This document shows, one piece after another, positions 37,401 to 51,532 of a stretch of 64,000 bases of DNA. The notes under the pieces are model-generated. The model worked only from the letters and a program-made list of their open reading frames with translations, was not told the origin of the DNA and did no database searches. Each line of letters starts with the position of its first letter. Positions within the stretch are counted from its first letter, which is position 1. Both the position numbers and the translations under genes were made by a program. The stretch comes from Ulva prolifera (Eukaryota > Chlorophyta > Ulvophyceae > Ulvales > Ulvaceae), in assembly GCA_023078555.1 (NCBI GenBank), contig JALAAN010000010.1:1-64000 (forward strand), in the 5' to 3' direction.

Positions 37401-40031
37401 TTCCCAACCTCACGTTAGGGGCTGAATCTTTGCACATGATGCTATCTATGTCAAATTAATGTGATGTGAGGGTTTGGAGGCAATCAAGTGATAACTCAGG
37501 GCTAGGGCTGCTTTAAATGTTGAAATGGCAGCGTGCTCCCAAGCCACTCATGCAGAAATCTCGCACCTCACAAAAACAGGTTCCCATCCTCACCTTAGGG
37601 GCTGAATCTTTGCACATGATGCTCTCTATGTCAAAGGAATGTGGTGTAGAAGTTTGGAGGCAATCAAGTGATAAGTCAGGGCTAGGGCTGCTATCAATGT
37701 TGAAATGGCAGCACGCTCTCCCGCCACTCATGCAGAAATCTCGCCCTCGCAAAAACAGGTTCCCAACCTCACGTTAGGGGCTGAATCTTTGCACATGATG
37801 CTATCTATGTCAAATTAATGTGATGTGAGGGTTTGGAGGCAATCAAGTGATAAGTCAGGGCTAGGGCTGCTATCAATGTTGAAAAGGCAGCGCGCTCTCC
37901 CGCCACTCATGCAGAAATCTCGCCCTCACAAAAACAGGTTCCCAACCTCACGTTAAGGGCTGAATCTTTGCACATGATGCTATCTATGTCAAATTAATGT
38001 GATGTGAGGGTTTGGAGGCAATCAAGTGATAACTCAGGGCTAGGGCTGCTTTAATTGTTGAAATGGCAGCGTGCTCCCATGCCACTCATGCAGAAATCTC
38101 GCACCTCACAAAAACAGGTTCCCAACCTCACCTTAGGGGCTGAATCTTTGCACATGATGCTCTCTATGTCAAAGGAATGTGGTGTAGAAGTTTGGAGGCA
38201 ATCAAGTGATAAGTCAGGGCTAGGGCTGCTATCAATGATGAAATGGCAGCGCGCTCTCCCGCCACTCATGCAGAAATCCCGCGCCTCACAAAAACAGGTT
38301 CCCAACCTCACGTTAGGGGCTGAATCTTTGCACATGATGCTCTCTTTGTCAAAGGAATGTGGTCTAGAAATTTGGAGGCAATCAAGTGATAAGTCAGGGC
38401 TAGGGCTGCTATCAATGTTGAAATGGCAGCGTGCTCCCATGCCACTCATGCAAAAATCTCGCGCCTCACAAAAACATGTTCCCAACCTCATTTTTGAGGC
38501 TGAATCTTTGCACATGATGCTCTCTATGTCACAGGAATGTGGTCTAGAAGTTTGGAGGCAATCAAGTGACAAGTCAGGGCAAGGGCTGCTATCAATGTTG
38601 AAATGGCAGCGCGCTCTCCCGCCACACATGCAGAAATCCCGCGCCTCATCAAAACATGTTCCCAACCTCACGTTAGGGGCTGAATCTTTGCACATGATGC
38701 TCTCTATGTCAAAGGAATGTGGTCTAGAAGTTTGGAGGCAATCAAGTGATAAGTCAGGGCTAGGGCTGCCATCAATGTTGAAATGGCAGCGTGCTCCCAT
38801 GCCACTCATGCAGAAATCCCGCGCCTCACAAAAACATGTTCACAACATCACGTTAGGGGCTGAATCTTTGCACATGATGCTCTCTATGTCAAAGGAATGT
38901 GGTCTAGAAGTTTGGAGGCAATCAAGTGATAAGTCAGGGCTAGGGCTGCTATCAATGTTGAAATGGCAGCGTGCTCCCATGCCCCTCATGCAGAAATCTC
39001 GCCCTCACAAAAACAGGTTCCCAACCTCACGTTCGGGGCTGAATCTTTGCACATGATGCTCTCTATGTCAAAGGAATGTGGTGTAGAAGTTTGGAGGCAA
39101 TCAAGTGATAAGTCAGGGCTAGGGCTGCTATCAATGTTGAAATGGCAGCGCGCTCCCATGCCCCTCATGCAGAAATCCCGCGCCTCACAAAAACATGTTC
39201 CCAACCTCACGTTAGGGGCTGAATCTTTGCACATGATGCTCTCTATGTCAAAGGAATGTGGTGTAGAAGTTTGGAGGCAATCAAGTGATAAGTCAGGGCT
39301 AGGGCTGCCATCAATGTTGAAATGGCAGCGTGCTCCCATGCCACTCATGCAGAAATCCCGCGCCTCACAAAAACAGGTTCCCAACATCACGTTAGGGGCT
39401 GAATCTTTGCACATGATGCTCTCTATGTCAAAGGAATGTGGTCTAGAAGTTTGGAGGCAATCAAGTGATAAGTCAGGGCTAGGGCTGCTATCAATGTTGA
39501 AATGGCAGCGTGCTCCCATGCCCCTCATGCAGAAATCTCGCCCTCACAAAAACAGGTTCCCAACCTCACGTTCGGGGCTGAATCTTTGCACATGATGCTC
39601 TCTATGTCAAAGGAATGTGGTCTAGAAGTTTGGAGGCAATCAAGTGACAAGTCAGGGCAAGGGCTGCTATCAATGTTGAAATGGCAGCGCGCTCTCCCGC
39701 CACTCATGCAGAAATCCCGCGCTTCACAAAAACAGGTTCCCAACCTCACGTTAGGGGCTGAATCTTTGCACATGATACTCTCTATGTCACAGGAATGTGG
39801 TCTAGAAGTTTGGAGGCAATCAAGTGATAAGTCAGGGCAAGGGCTCCTATCAATGTTGAAATGGCAGCGCGCTCTCCCGCCACTCATGCAGAAATCTCGC
39901 CCTCACAAAAACAGGTTCCCAACCTCACGTTAAGGGCTGAATCTTTGCACATGATGCTATCTATGTCAAATTAATGTGATGTGAGGGTTTGGAGGCAATC
40001 AAGTGATAACTCAGGGCTAGGGCTGCTTTAA
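31409..40031 (+). repeat. 8,623-bp super-repeat (48 monomers), copy 2
   Basis: Block lengths 3,233, 1,618, 1,795 and 1,977 bp repeat those of copy 1 exactly, with m1 at 31409, 34642, 36260, 38055 and 40032. Only a few differences from the neighbouring copies were found by eye. Rare variants CTCTTCCGCC (31968) and GCTCCTATGCC (32507) are shared with the next copy at +8,623 bp. CATC replaces CACA at 38648-38651. Confidence 0.87.
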
Positions 40032-43000
40032 ATGTTGAAATGGCAGCGTGCTCCCATGCCACTCATGCAGAAATCTCGCACCTCACAAAAACAGGTTCCC
40101 AACCTCACCTTAGGGGCTGAATCTTTGCACATGATGCTCTCTATGTCAAAGGAATGTGGTGTAGAAGTTTGGAGGCAATCAAGTGATAAGTCAGGGCTAG
40201 GGCTGCTATCAATGATGAAATGGCAGCGCGCTCTCCCGCCACTCATGCAGAAATCCCGCGCCTCACAAAAACAGGTTCCCAACCTCACGTTAGGGGCTGA
40301 ATCTTTGCACATGATGCTCTCTTTGTCAAAGGAATGTGGTCTAGAAATTTGGAGGCAATCAAGTGATAAGTCAGGGCTAGGGCTGCTATCAATGTTGAAA
40401 TGGCAGCGTGCTCCCATGCCACTCATGCAAAAATCTCGCGCCTCACAAAAACATGTTCCCAACCTCATTTTTGAGGCTGAATCTTTGCACATGATGCTCT
40501 CTATGTCACAGGAATGTGGTCTAGAAGTTTGGAGGCAATCAAGTGACAAGTCAGGGCAAGGGCTGCTATCAATGTTGAAATGGCAGCGCGCTCTTCCGCC
40601 ACACATGCAGGAATCCCGCGCCTCACAAAAACATGTTCCCAACCTCACGTTAGGGGCTGAATCTTTGCACATGATGCTCTCTATGTCAAAGGAATGTGGT
40701 CTAGAAGTTTGGAGGCAATCAAGTGATAAGTCAGGGCTAGGGCTGCCATCAATGTTGAAATGGCAGCGTGCTCCCATGCCACTCATGCAGAAATCCCGCG
40801 CCTCACAAAAACATGTTCACAACATCACGTTAGGGGCTGAATCTTTGCACATGATGCTCTCTATGTCAAAGGAATGTGGTCTAGAAGTTTGGAGGCAATC
40901 AAGTGATAAGTCAGGGCTAGGGCTGCTATCAATGTTGAAATGGCAGCGTGCTCCCATGCCCCTCATGCAGAAATCTCGCCCTCACAAAAACAGGTTCCCA
41001 ACCTCACGTTCGGGGCTGAATCTTTGCACATGATGCTCTCTATGTCAAAGGAATGTGGTGTAGAAATTTGGAGGCAATCAAGTGATAAGTCAGGGCTAGG
41101 GCTGCTATCAATGTTGAAATGGCAGCGTGCTCCTATGCCCCTCATGCAGAAATCCCGCGCCTCACAAAAACATGTTCCCAACCTCACGTTAGGGGCTGAA
41201 TCTTTGCACATGATGCTCTCTATGTCAAAGGAATGTGGTGTAGAAGTTTGGAGGCCATCAAGTGACAAGTCAGGGCAAGGGCTGCTATCAATGTTGAAAT
41301 GGCAGCGCGCTCTCCCGCCACTCATGCAGAAATCCCGCGCTTCACAAAAACAGGTTCCCAACCTCACGTTAGGGGCTGAATCTTTGCACATGATACTCTC
41401 TATGTCACAGGAATGTGGTCTAGAAGTTTGGAGGCAATCAAGTGATAAGTCAGGGCTAGGGCTGCTATCAATGTTGAAAAGGCAGCGCGCTCTCCCGCCC
41501 CTCATGCAGAAATCCCGCGCCTCACAAAAACAGGTTCCCAACCTCACGTTAGGGGCTGAATCTTTGCACATGATACTCTCTATGTCACAGGAATGTGGTC
41601 TAGAAGTTTGGAGGCAATCAAGTGATAAGTCAGGGCAAGGGCTCCTATCAATGTTGAAATGGCAGCGCGCTCTCCCGCCACTCATGCAGAAATCTCGCCC
41701 TCACAAAAACAGGTTCCCAACCTCACGTTAGGGGCTGAATCTTTGCACATGATGCTCTCTATGTCAAAGGAATGTGGTCTAGAAGTTTGGAGGCAATCAA
41801 GTGACAAGTCAGGGCAAGGGTTGCTATCAATGTTGAAATGGCAGCGCGCTCTCCCGCCCCTCATGCAGAAATCTCGCCCTCACAAAAACAGGTTCCCAAC
41901 CTCACGTTCGGGGCTGAATCTTTGCACATGATGCTCTCTATGTCAAAGGAATGTGGTGTAGAAGTTTGGAGGCAATCAAGTGATAAGTCAGGGCAAGGGT
42001 TGCTATCAATGTTGAAAAGGCAGCGCGCTCTCCCGCCCCTCATGCAGAAATCCCGCGCCTCACAAAAACAGGTTCCCAACCTCACGTTTGGGGCTGAATC
42101 TTTGCACATGATACTCTCTATGTCAAAGGAATGTCATGTAGAAGTTTGGAGGCAATCAAGTGATAAGTCAGGGCTAGGGCTGCTATCAATGTTGAAATGG
42201 CAGCACGCTCTCCCGCCACTCATGCAGAAATCTCGCCCTCGCAAAAACAGGTTCCCAACCTCACTTTAGGGGCTGAATCTTTGCACATGATGCTATCTAT
42301 GTCAAATTAATGTGATGTGATGGTTTGGAGGCAATCAAGTGATAACTCAGGGCAAGGGTTGCTATCAATGTTGAAATGGCAGCGTGCTCCCATGCCACTC
42401 ATGCAGAATTCTCGCACCTCACCAAAACAGGTTCCCAACCTCACCTTAGGGGCTGAATCTTTGCACATGATGCTCTCTATGTCAAAGGAATGTGGTGTAG
42501 AAGTTTGGAGGCAATCAAGTGATAAGTCAGGGCTAGGGCTGCTATCAATGTTGAAATGGCAGCACGCTCTCCCGCCACTCATGCAGAAATCTCGCCCTCG
42601 CAAAAACAGGTTCCCAACCTCACGTTAGGGGCTGAATCTTTGCACATGATGCTATCTATGTCAAATTAATGTGATGTGAGGGTTTGGAGGCAATCAAGTG
42701 ATAACTCAGGGCTAGGGCTGCTTTAAATGTTGAAATGGCAGCGTGCTCCCAAGCCACTCATGCAGAAATCTCGCACCTCACAAAAACAGGTTCCCATCCT
42801 CACCTTAGGGGCTGAATCTTTGCACATGATGCTCTCTATGTCAAAGGAATGTGGTGTAGAAGTTTGGAGGCAATCAAGTGATAAGTCAGGGCTAGGGCTG
42901 CTATCAATGTTGAAATGGCAGCACGCTCTCCCGCCACTCATGCAGAAATCTCGCCCTCGCAAAAACAGGTTCCCAACCTCACGTTAGGGGCTGAATCTTT

Positions 43001-43055
43001 GCACATGATGCTATCTATGTCAAATTAATGTGATGTGAGGGTTTGGAGGCAATCA
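40032..43055 (+). repeat. 8,623-bp super-repeat, partial copy 3
   Basis: Matches 31409-34432 at an offset of 8,623 bp, including the shared rare variants CTCTTCCGCC (40591) and the T at 41134. It stops near 43055, where the order changes to the 4,672-bp pattern. Confidence 0.85.
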
Positions 43056-44703
43056 AGTGATAACTCAGGGCTAGGGCTGCTTTAAATGTTGAAATGGCAG
43101 CGTGCTCCCATGCCACTCATGCAGAAATCTCGCACCTCACAAAAACAGGTTCCCAACCTCACCTTAGGGGCTGAATCTTTGCACATGATGCTCTCTATGT
43201 CAAAGGAATGTGGTGTAGAAGTTTGGAGGCAATCAAGTGATAAGTCAGGGCTAGGGCTGCTATCAATGTTGAAATGGCAGCGCGCTCTCCCGCCACTCAT
43301 GCAGAAATCCCGCGCCTCACAAAAACATGTTCCCAACCTCACGTTAGGGGCTGAATCTTTGCACATGATGCTCTCTTTGTCAAAGGAATGTGGTCTAGAA
43401 GTTTGGAGGCAATCAAGTGATAAGTCAGGGCAAGGGCTGCTATCAATGTTGAAAAGGCAGCGCGCTCTCCCGCCCCTCATGCAGAAATCCCGCGCCTCAC
43501 AAAAACAGGTTCCCAACCTCACGTTTGGGGCTGAATCTTTGCACATGATACTCTCTATGTCAAAGGAATGTGGTGTAGAAGTTTGGAGGCAATCAAGTGA
43601 TAAGTCAGGGCAAGGGCTGCTATCAATGTTGAAATGGCAGCGTGCTCCCATGCCACTCATGCAGAAATCCCGCGCCTCACAAAAACAGGTTCCCAACCTC
43701 ACGTTAGGGGCTGAATCTTTGCACATGATGCTCTCTATGTCAAAGGAATGTGGTCTAGAAGTTTGGAGGCAATCAAGTGATATGTCAGGGCTAGGGCTGC
43801 TATCAATGTTGAAATGGCAGCGTGCTCCCATGCCCCTCATGCAGAAATCCCGCCCTCACAAAAACAGGTTCCCAACCTCACGTTCGGGGCTGAATCTTTG
43901 CACATGATGCTCTCTATGTCAAAGGAATGTGGTGTAGAAGTTTGGAGGCAATCAAGTGATAAGTCAGGGCTAGGGCTGCTATCAATGTTGAAATGGCAGC
44001 GCGCTCTCCCGCCACTCATGCAGAAATCCCGCGCCTCACAAAAACAGGTTCCCAACCTCACGTTAGGGGCTGATCCTTTGCACATGATGCTCTCTTTGTC
44101 AAAGGAATGTGGTCTAGAAGTTTGGAGGCAATCAAGTGATAAGTCAGGGCAAGGGTTGCTATCAATGTTGAAAAGGCAGCGCGCTCTCCCGCCCCTCATG
44201 CAGAAATCCCGCGCCTCACAAAAACAGGTTCCCAACCTCACGTTAGGGGCTGAATCTTTGCACATGATGCTCTCTATGTCAAAGGAATGTGGTCTAGAAG
44301 TTTGGAGGCAATCAAGTGACAAGTCAGGGCAAGGGCTGCTATCAATGTTGAAATGGCAGCGCGCTCTCCCGCCACTCATGCAGAAATCCCGCGCTTCACA
44401 AAAACAGGTTCCCAACCTCACGTTAGGGGCTGAATCTTTGCACATGATACTCTCTATGTCACAGGAATGTGGTCTAGAAGTTTGGAGGCAATCAAGTGAT
44501 AAGTCAGGGCAAGGGCTCCTATCAATGTTGAAATGGCAGCGCGCTCTCCCGCCACTCATGCAGAAATCTCGCCCTCACAAAAACAGGTTCCCAACCTCAC
44601 GTTAAGGGCTGAATCTTTGCACATGATGCTATCTATGTCAAATTAATGTGATGTGAGGGTTTGGAGGCAATCAAGTGATAACTCAGGGCTAGGGCTGCTT
44701 TAA
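40032..44703 (+). repeat. 26-monomer unit, 4,672 bp, copy 1
   Basis: Runs from m1 at 40032 through the 17-monomer core (to 43085) and a nine-monomer block from m1 at 43086. Corresponding monomers recur 4,672 bp later (40940/45612, 41838/46510, 42727/47399). The rare variants of the 8,623-bp family are absent from the following copy, so the two layers do not share all their history. Confidence 0.8.
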
Positions 44704-47700
44704 TTGTTGAAATGGCAGCGTGCTCCCATGCCACTCATGCAGAAATCTCGCACCTCACAAAAACAGGTTCCCAACCTCACCTTAGGGGCTGAATCTTTGC
44801 ACATGATGCTCTCTATGTCAAAGGAATGTGGTGTAGAAGTTTGGAGGCAATCAAGTGATAAGTCAGGGCTAGGGCTGCTATCAATGATGAAATGGCAGCG
44901 CGCTCTCCCGCCACTCATGCAGAAATCCCGCGCCTCACAAAAACAGGTTCCCAACCTCACGTTAGGGGCTGAATCTTTGCACATGATGCTCTCTTTGTCA
45001 AAGGAATGTGGTCTAGAAATTTGGAGGCAATCAAGTGATAAGTCAGGGCTAGGGCTGCTATCAATGTTGAAATGGCAGCGTGCTCCCATGCCACTCATGC
45101 AAAAATCTCGCGCCTCACAAAAACATGTTCCCAACCTCATTTTTGAGGCTGAATCTTTGCACATGATGCTCTCTATGTCACAGGAATGTGGTCTAGAAGT
45201 TTGGAGGCAATCAAGTGACAAGTCAGGGCAAGGGCTGCTATCAATGTTGAAATGGCAGCGCGCTCTCCCGCCACACATGCAGGAATCCCGCGCCTCACAA
45301 AAACATGTTCCCAACCTCACGTTAGGGGCTGAATCTTTGCACATGATGCTCTCTATGTCAAAGGAATGTGGTCTAGAAGTTTGGAGGCAATCAAGTGATA
45401 AGTCAGGGCTAGGGCTGCCATCAATGTTGAAATGGCAGCGTGCTCCCATGCCACTCATGCAGAAATCCCGCGCCTCACAAAAACATGTTCACAACATCAC
45501 GTTAGGGGCTGAATCTTTGCACATGATGCTCTCTATGTCAAAGGAATGTGGTCTAGAAGTTTGGAGGCAATCAAGTGATAAGTCAGGGCTAGGGCTGCTA
45601 TCAATGTTGAAATGGCAGCGTGCTCCCATGCCCCTCATGCAGAAATCTCGCCCTCACAAAAACAGGTTCCCAACCTCACGTTCGGGGCTGAATCTTTGCA
45701 CATGATGCTCTCTATGTCAAAGGAATGTGGTGTAGAAGTTTGGAGGCAATCAAGTGATAAGTCAGGGCTAGGGCTGCTATCAATGTTGAAATGGCAGCGT
45801 GCTCCCATGCCCCTCATGCAGAAATCCCGCGCCTCACAAAAACATGTTCCCAACCTCACGTTAGGGGCTGAATCTTTGCACATGATGCTCTCTATGTCAA
45901 AGGAATGTGGTGTAGAAGTTTGGAGGCCATCAAGTGACAAGTCAGGGCAAGGGCTGCTATCAATGTTGAAATGGCAGCGCGCTCTCCCGCCACTCATGCA
46001 GAAATCCCGCGCTTCACAAAAACAGGTTCCCAACCTCACGTTAGGGGCTGAATCTTTGCACATGATACTCTCTATGTCACAGGAATGTGGTCTAGAAGTT
46101 TGGAGGCAATCAAGTGATAAGTCAGGGCTAGGGCTGCTATCAATGTTGAAAAGGCAGCGCGCTCTCCCGCCCCTCATGCAGAAATCCCGCGCCTCACAAA
46201 AACAGGTTCCCAACCTCACGTTAGGGGCTGAATCTTTGCACATGATACTCTCTATGTCACAGGAATGTGGTCTAGAAGTTTGGAGGCAATCAAGTGATAA
46301 GTCAGGGCAAGGGCTCCTATCAATGTTGAAATGGCAGCGCGCTCTCCCGCCACTCATGCAGAAATCTCGCCCTCACAAAAACAGGTTCCCAACCTCACGT
46401 TAGGGGCTGAATCTTTGCACATGATGCTCTCTATGTCAAAGGAATGTGGTCTAGAAGTTTGGAGGCAATCAAGTGACAAGTCAGGGCAAGGGTTGCTATC
46501 AATGTTGAAATGGCAGCGCGCTCTCCCGCCCCTCATGCAGAAATCTCGCCCTCACAAAAACAGGTTCCCAACCTCACGTTCGGGGCTGAATCTTTGCACA
46601 TGATGCTCTCTATGTCAAAGGAATGTGGTGTAGAAGTTTGGAGGCAATCAAGTGATAAGTCAGGGCAAGGGTTGCTATCAATGTTGAAAAGGCAGCGCGC
46701 TCTCCCGCCCCTCATGCAGAAATCCCGCGCCTCACAAAAACAGGTTCCCAACCTCACGTTTGGGGCTGAATCTTTGCACATGATACTCTCTATGTCAAAG
46801 GAATGTCATGTAGAAGTTTGGAGGCAATCAAGTGATAAGTCAGGGCTAGGGCTGCTATCAATGTTGAAATGGCAGCACGCTCTCCCGCCACTCATGCAGA
46901 AATCTCGCCCTCGCAAAAACAGGTTCCCAACCTCACTTTAGGGGCTGAATCTTTGCACATGATGCTATCTATGTCAAATTAATGTGATGTGATGGTTTGG
47001 AGGCAATCAAGTGATAACTCAGGGCAAGGGTTGCTATCAATGTTGAAATGGCAGCGTGCTCCCATGCCACTCATGCAGAATTCTCGCACCTCACCAAAAC
47101 AGGTTCCCAACCTCACCTTAGGGGCTGAATCTTTGCACATGATGCTCTCTATGTCAAAGGAATGTGGTGTAGAAGTTTGGAGGCAATCAAGTGATAAGTC
47201 AGGGCTAGGGCTGCTATCAATGTTGAAATGGCAGCACGCTCTCCCGCCACTCATGCAGAAATCTCGCCCTCGCAAAAACAGGTTCCCAACCTCACGTTAG
47301 GGGCTGAATCTTTGCACATGATGCTATCTATGTCAAATTAATGTGATGTGAGGGTTTGGAGGCAATCAAGTGATAACTCAGGGCTAGGGCTGCTTTAAAT
47401 GTTGAAATGGCAGCGTGCTCCCAAGCCACTCATGCAGAAATCTCGCACCTCACAAAAACAGGTTCCCATCCTCACCTTAGGGGCTGAATCTTTGCACATG
47501 ATGCTCTCTATGTCAAAGGAATGTGGTGTAGAAGTTTGGAGGCAATCAAGTGATAAGTCAGGGCTAGGGCTGCTATCAATGTTGAAATGGCAGCACGCTC
47601 TCCCGCCACTCATGCAGAAATCTCGCCCTCGCAAAAACAGGTTCCCAACCTCACGTTAGGGGCTGAATCTTTGCACATGATGCTATCTATGTCAAATTAA

Positions 47701-49195
47701 TGTGATGTGAGGGTTTGGAGGCAATCAAGTGATAACTCAGGGCTAGGGCTGCTTTAAATGTTGAAATGGCAGCGTGCTCCCATGCCACTCATGCAGAAAT
47801 CTCGCACCTCACAAAAACAGGTTCCCAACCTCACCTTAGGGGCTGAATCTTTGCACATGATGCTCTCTATGTCACAGGAATGTGGTGTAGAAGTTTGGAG
47901 GCAATCAAGTGATAAGTCAGGGCTAGGGCTGCTATCAATGTTGAAATGGCAGCGCGCTCTCCCGCCACTCATGCAGAAATCCCGCGCCTCACAAAAACAT
48001 GTTCCCAACCTCACGTTAGGGGCTGAATCTTTGCACATGATACTCTCTATGTCAAAGGAATGTGGTGTAGAAGTTTGGAGGCAATCAAGTGATAAGTCAG
48101 GGCAAGGGCTGCTATCAATGTTGAAATGGCAGCGTGCTCCCATGCCACTCATGCAGAAATCCCGCGCCTCACAAAAACAGGTTCCCAACCTCACGTTAGG
48201 GGCTGAATCTTTGCACATGATGCTCTCTATGTCAAAGGAATGTGGTCTAGAAGTTTGGAGGCAATCAAGTGATATGTCAGGGCTAGGGCTGCTATCAATG
48301 TTGAAATGGCAGCGTGCTCCCATGCCCCTCATGCAGAAATCCCGCCCTCACAAAAACAGGTTCCCAACCTCACGTTCGGGGCTGAATCTTTGCACATGAT
48401 GCTCTCTATGTCAAAGGAATGTGGTGTAGAAGTTTGGAGGCAATCAAGTGATAAGTCAGGGCTAGGTCTGCTATCAATGTTGAAATGGCAGCGCGCTCTC
48501 CCGCCACTCATGCAGAAATCCCGCGCCTCACAAAAACAGGTTCCCAACCTCACGTTAGGGGCTGATCCTTTGCACATGATGCTCTCTTTGTCAAAGGAAT
48601 GTGGTCTAGAAGTTTGGAGGCAATCAAGTGATAAGTCAGGGCAAGGGTTGCTATCAATGTTGAAAAGGCAGCGCGCTCTCCCGCCCCTCATGCAGAAATC
48701 CCGCGCCTCACAAAAACAGGTTCCCAACCTCACGTTAGGGGCTGAATCTTTGCACATGATGCTCTCTATGTCAAAGGAATGTGGTCTAGAAGTTTGGAGG
48801 CAATCAAGTGACAAGTCAGGGCAAGGGCTGCTATCAATGTTGAAATGGCAGCGCGCTCTCCCGCCACTCATGCAGAAATCCCGCGCTTCACAAAAACAGG
48901 TTCCCAACCTCACGTTAGGGGCTGAATCTTTGCACATGATACTCTCTATGTCACAGGAATGTGGTCTAGAAGTTTGGAGGCAATCAAGTGATAAGTCAGG
49001 GCAAGGGCTCCTATCAATGTTGAAATGGCAGCGCGCTCTCCCGCCACTCATGCAGAAATCTCGCCCTCACAAAAACAGGTTCCCAACCTCACGTTAAGGG
49101 CTGAATCTTTGCACATGATGCTATCTATGTCAAATTAATGTGATGTGAGGGTTTGGAGGCAATCAAGTGATAACTCAGGGCTAGGGCTGCTTTAA
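44704..49195 (+). repeat. 25-monomer unit, 4,492 bp, copy 2 (one monomer shorter)
   Basis: Same order as 40032-44703: a 3,054-bp core to 47757, then a block from m1 at 47758 that is 1,438 rather than 1,618 bp long, one monomer having been lost. The final monomers 48306-49195 correspond to 43814-44703. Confidence 0.8.
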
Positions 49196-51532
49196 TTGTT
49201 GAAATGGCAGCGTGCTCCCATGCCACTCATGCAGAAATCTCGCACCTCACAAAAACAGGTTCCCAACCTCACCTTAGGGGCTGAATCTTTGCACATGATG
49301 CTCTCTATGTCAAAGGAATGTGGTGTAGAAGTTTGGAGGCAATCAAGTGATAAGTCAGGGCTAGGGCTGCTATCAATGATGAAATGGCAGCGCGCTCTCC
49401 CGCCACTCATGCAGAAATCCCGCGCCTCACAAAAACAGGTTCCCAACCTCACGTTAGGGGCTGAATCTTTGCACATGATGCTCTCTATGTCAAAGGAATG
49501 TGGTGTAGAAGTTTGGAGGCAATCAAGTGATAAGTCAGGGCTAGGGCTGCTATCAATGTTGAAATGGCAGCGCGCTCTCCCGCCACTCATGCAGAAATCC
49601 CGCGCCTCACAAAAACAGGTTCCCAACCTCACGTTAGGGGCTGAATCTTTGCACATGATGCTCTCTTTGTCAAAGGAATGTGGTCTAGAAGTTTGGAGGC
49701 AATCAAGTGATAAGTCAGGGCAAGGGTTGCTATCAATGTTGAAAAGGCAGCGCGCTCTCCCGCCCCTCATGCAGAAATCCCGCGCCTCACAAAAACAGGT
49801 TCCCAACCTCACGTTAGGGGCTGAATCTTTGCACATGATGCTCTCTATGTCAAAGGAATGTGGTCTAGAAGTTTGGAGGCAATCAAGTGACAAGTCAGGG
49901 CAAGGGCTGCTATCAATGTTGAAATGGCAGCGCGCTCTCCCGCCACTCATGCAGAAATCCCGCGCTTCACAAAAACAGGTTCCCAACCTCACGTTAGGGG
50001 CTGAATCTTTGCACATGATACTCTCTATGTCACAGGAATGTGGTCTAGAAGTTTGGAGGCAATCAAGTGATAAGTCAGGGCAAGGGCTCCTATCAATGTT
50101 GAAATGGCAGCGCGCTCTCCCGCCACTCATGCAGAAATCTCGCCCTCACAAAAACAGGTTCCCAACCTCACGTTAAGGGCTGAATCTTTGCACATGATGC
50201 TATCTATGTCAAATTAATGTGATGTGAGGGTTTGGAGGCAATCAAGTGATAACTCAGGGCTAGGGCTGCTTTAATTGTTGAAATGGCAGCGTGCTCCCAT
50301 GCCACTCATGCAGAAATCTCGCACCTCACAAAAACAGGTTCCCAACCTCACCTTAGGGGCTGAATCTTTGCACATGATGCTCTCTATGTCAAAGGAATGT
50401 GGTGTAGAAGTTTGGAGGCAATCAAGTGATAAGTCAGGGCTAGGGCTGCTATCAATGATGAAATGGCAGCGCGCTCTCCCGCCACTCATGCAGAAATCCC
50501 GCGCCTCACAAAAACAGGTTCCCAACCTCACGTTAGGGGCTGATCCTTTGCACATGATGCTCTCTTTGTCAAAGGAATGTGGTCTAGAAGTTTGGAGGCA
50601 ATCAAGTGATAAGTCAGGGCAAGGGTTGCTATCAATGTTGAAAAGGCAGCGCGCTCTCCCGCCCCTCATGCAGAAATCCCGCGCCTCACAAAAACAGGTT
50701 CCCAACCTCACGTTAGGGGCTGAATCTTTGCACATGATGCTCTCTATGTCAAAGGAATGTGGTCTAGAAGTTTGGAGGCAATCAAGTGACAAGTCAGGGC
50801 AAGGGCTGCTATCAATGTTGAAATGGCAGCGCGCTCTCCCGCCACTCATGCAGAAATCCCGCGCTTCACAAAAACAGGTTCCCAACCTCACGTTAGGGGC
50901 TGAATCTTTGCACATGATACTCTCTATGTCACAGGAATGTGGTCTAGAAGTTTGGAGGCAATCAAGTGATAAGTCAGGGCAAGGGCTCCTATCAATGTTG
51001 AAATGGCAGCGCGCTCTCCCGCCACTCATGCAGAAATCTCGCCCTCACAAAAACAGGTTCCCAACCTCACGTTAAGGGCTGAATCTTTGCACATGATGCT
51101 ATCTATGTCAAATTAATGTGATGTGAGGGTTTGGAGGCAATCAAGTGATAACTCAGGGCTAGGGCTGCTTTAATTGTTGAAATGGCAGCGTGCTCCCATG
51201 CCACTCATGCAGAAATCTCGCACCTCACAAAAACAGGTTCCCAACCTCACCTTAGGGGCTGAATCTTTGCACATGATGCTCTCTATGTCAAAGGAATGTG
51301 GTGTAGAAGTTTGGAGGCAATCAAGTGATAAGTCAGGGCAAGGGCTCCTATCAATGTTGAAATGGCAGCGCGCTCTCCCGCCACTCATGCAGAAATCTCG
51401 CCCTCACAAAAACAGGTTCCCAACCTCACGTTAAGGGCTGAATCTTTGCACATGATGCTATCTATGTCAAATTAATGTGATGTGAGGGTTTGGAGGCAAT
51501 CAAGTGATAACTCAGGGCTAGGGCTGCTTTAA
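49196..51532 (+). repeat. Run of shortening blocks: 6, 5 and 2 monomers
   Basis: m1 starts at 49196, 50275, 51174 and 51533 (the last is an m1/m2 hybrid) give blocks of 1,079, 899 and 359 bp, after an eight-monomer block at 47758-49195. Each begins with the same m1 (CTTTAATTGTTG upstream) and ends with the same GTTAAGGGC / CAAATTAATG monomer, so only the interior shrinks. Confidence 0.85.
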
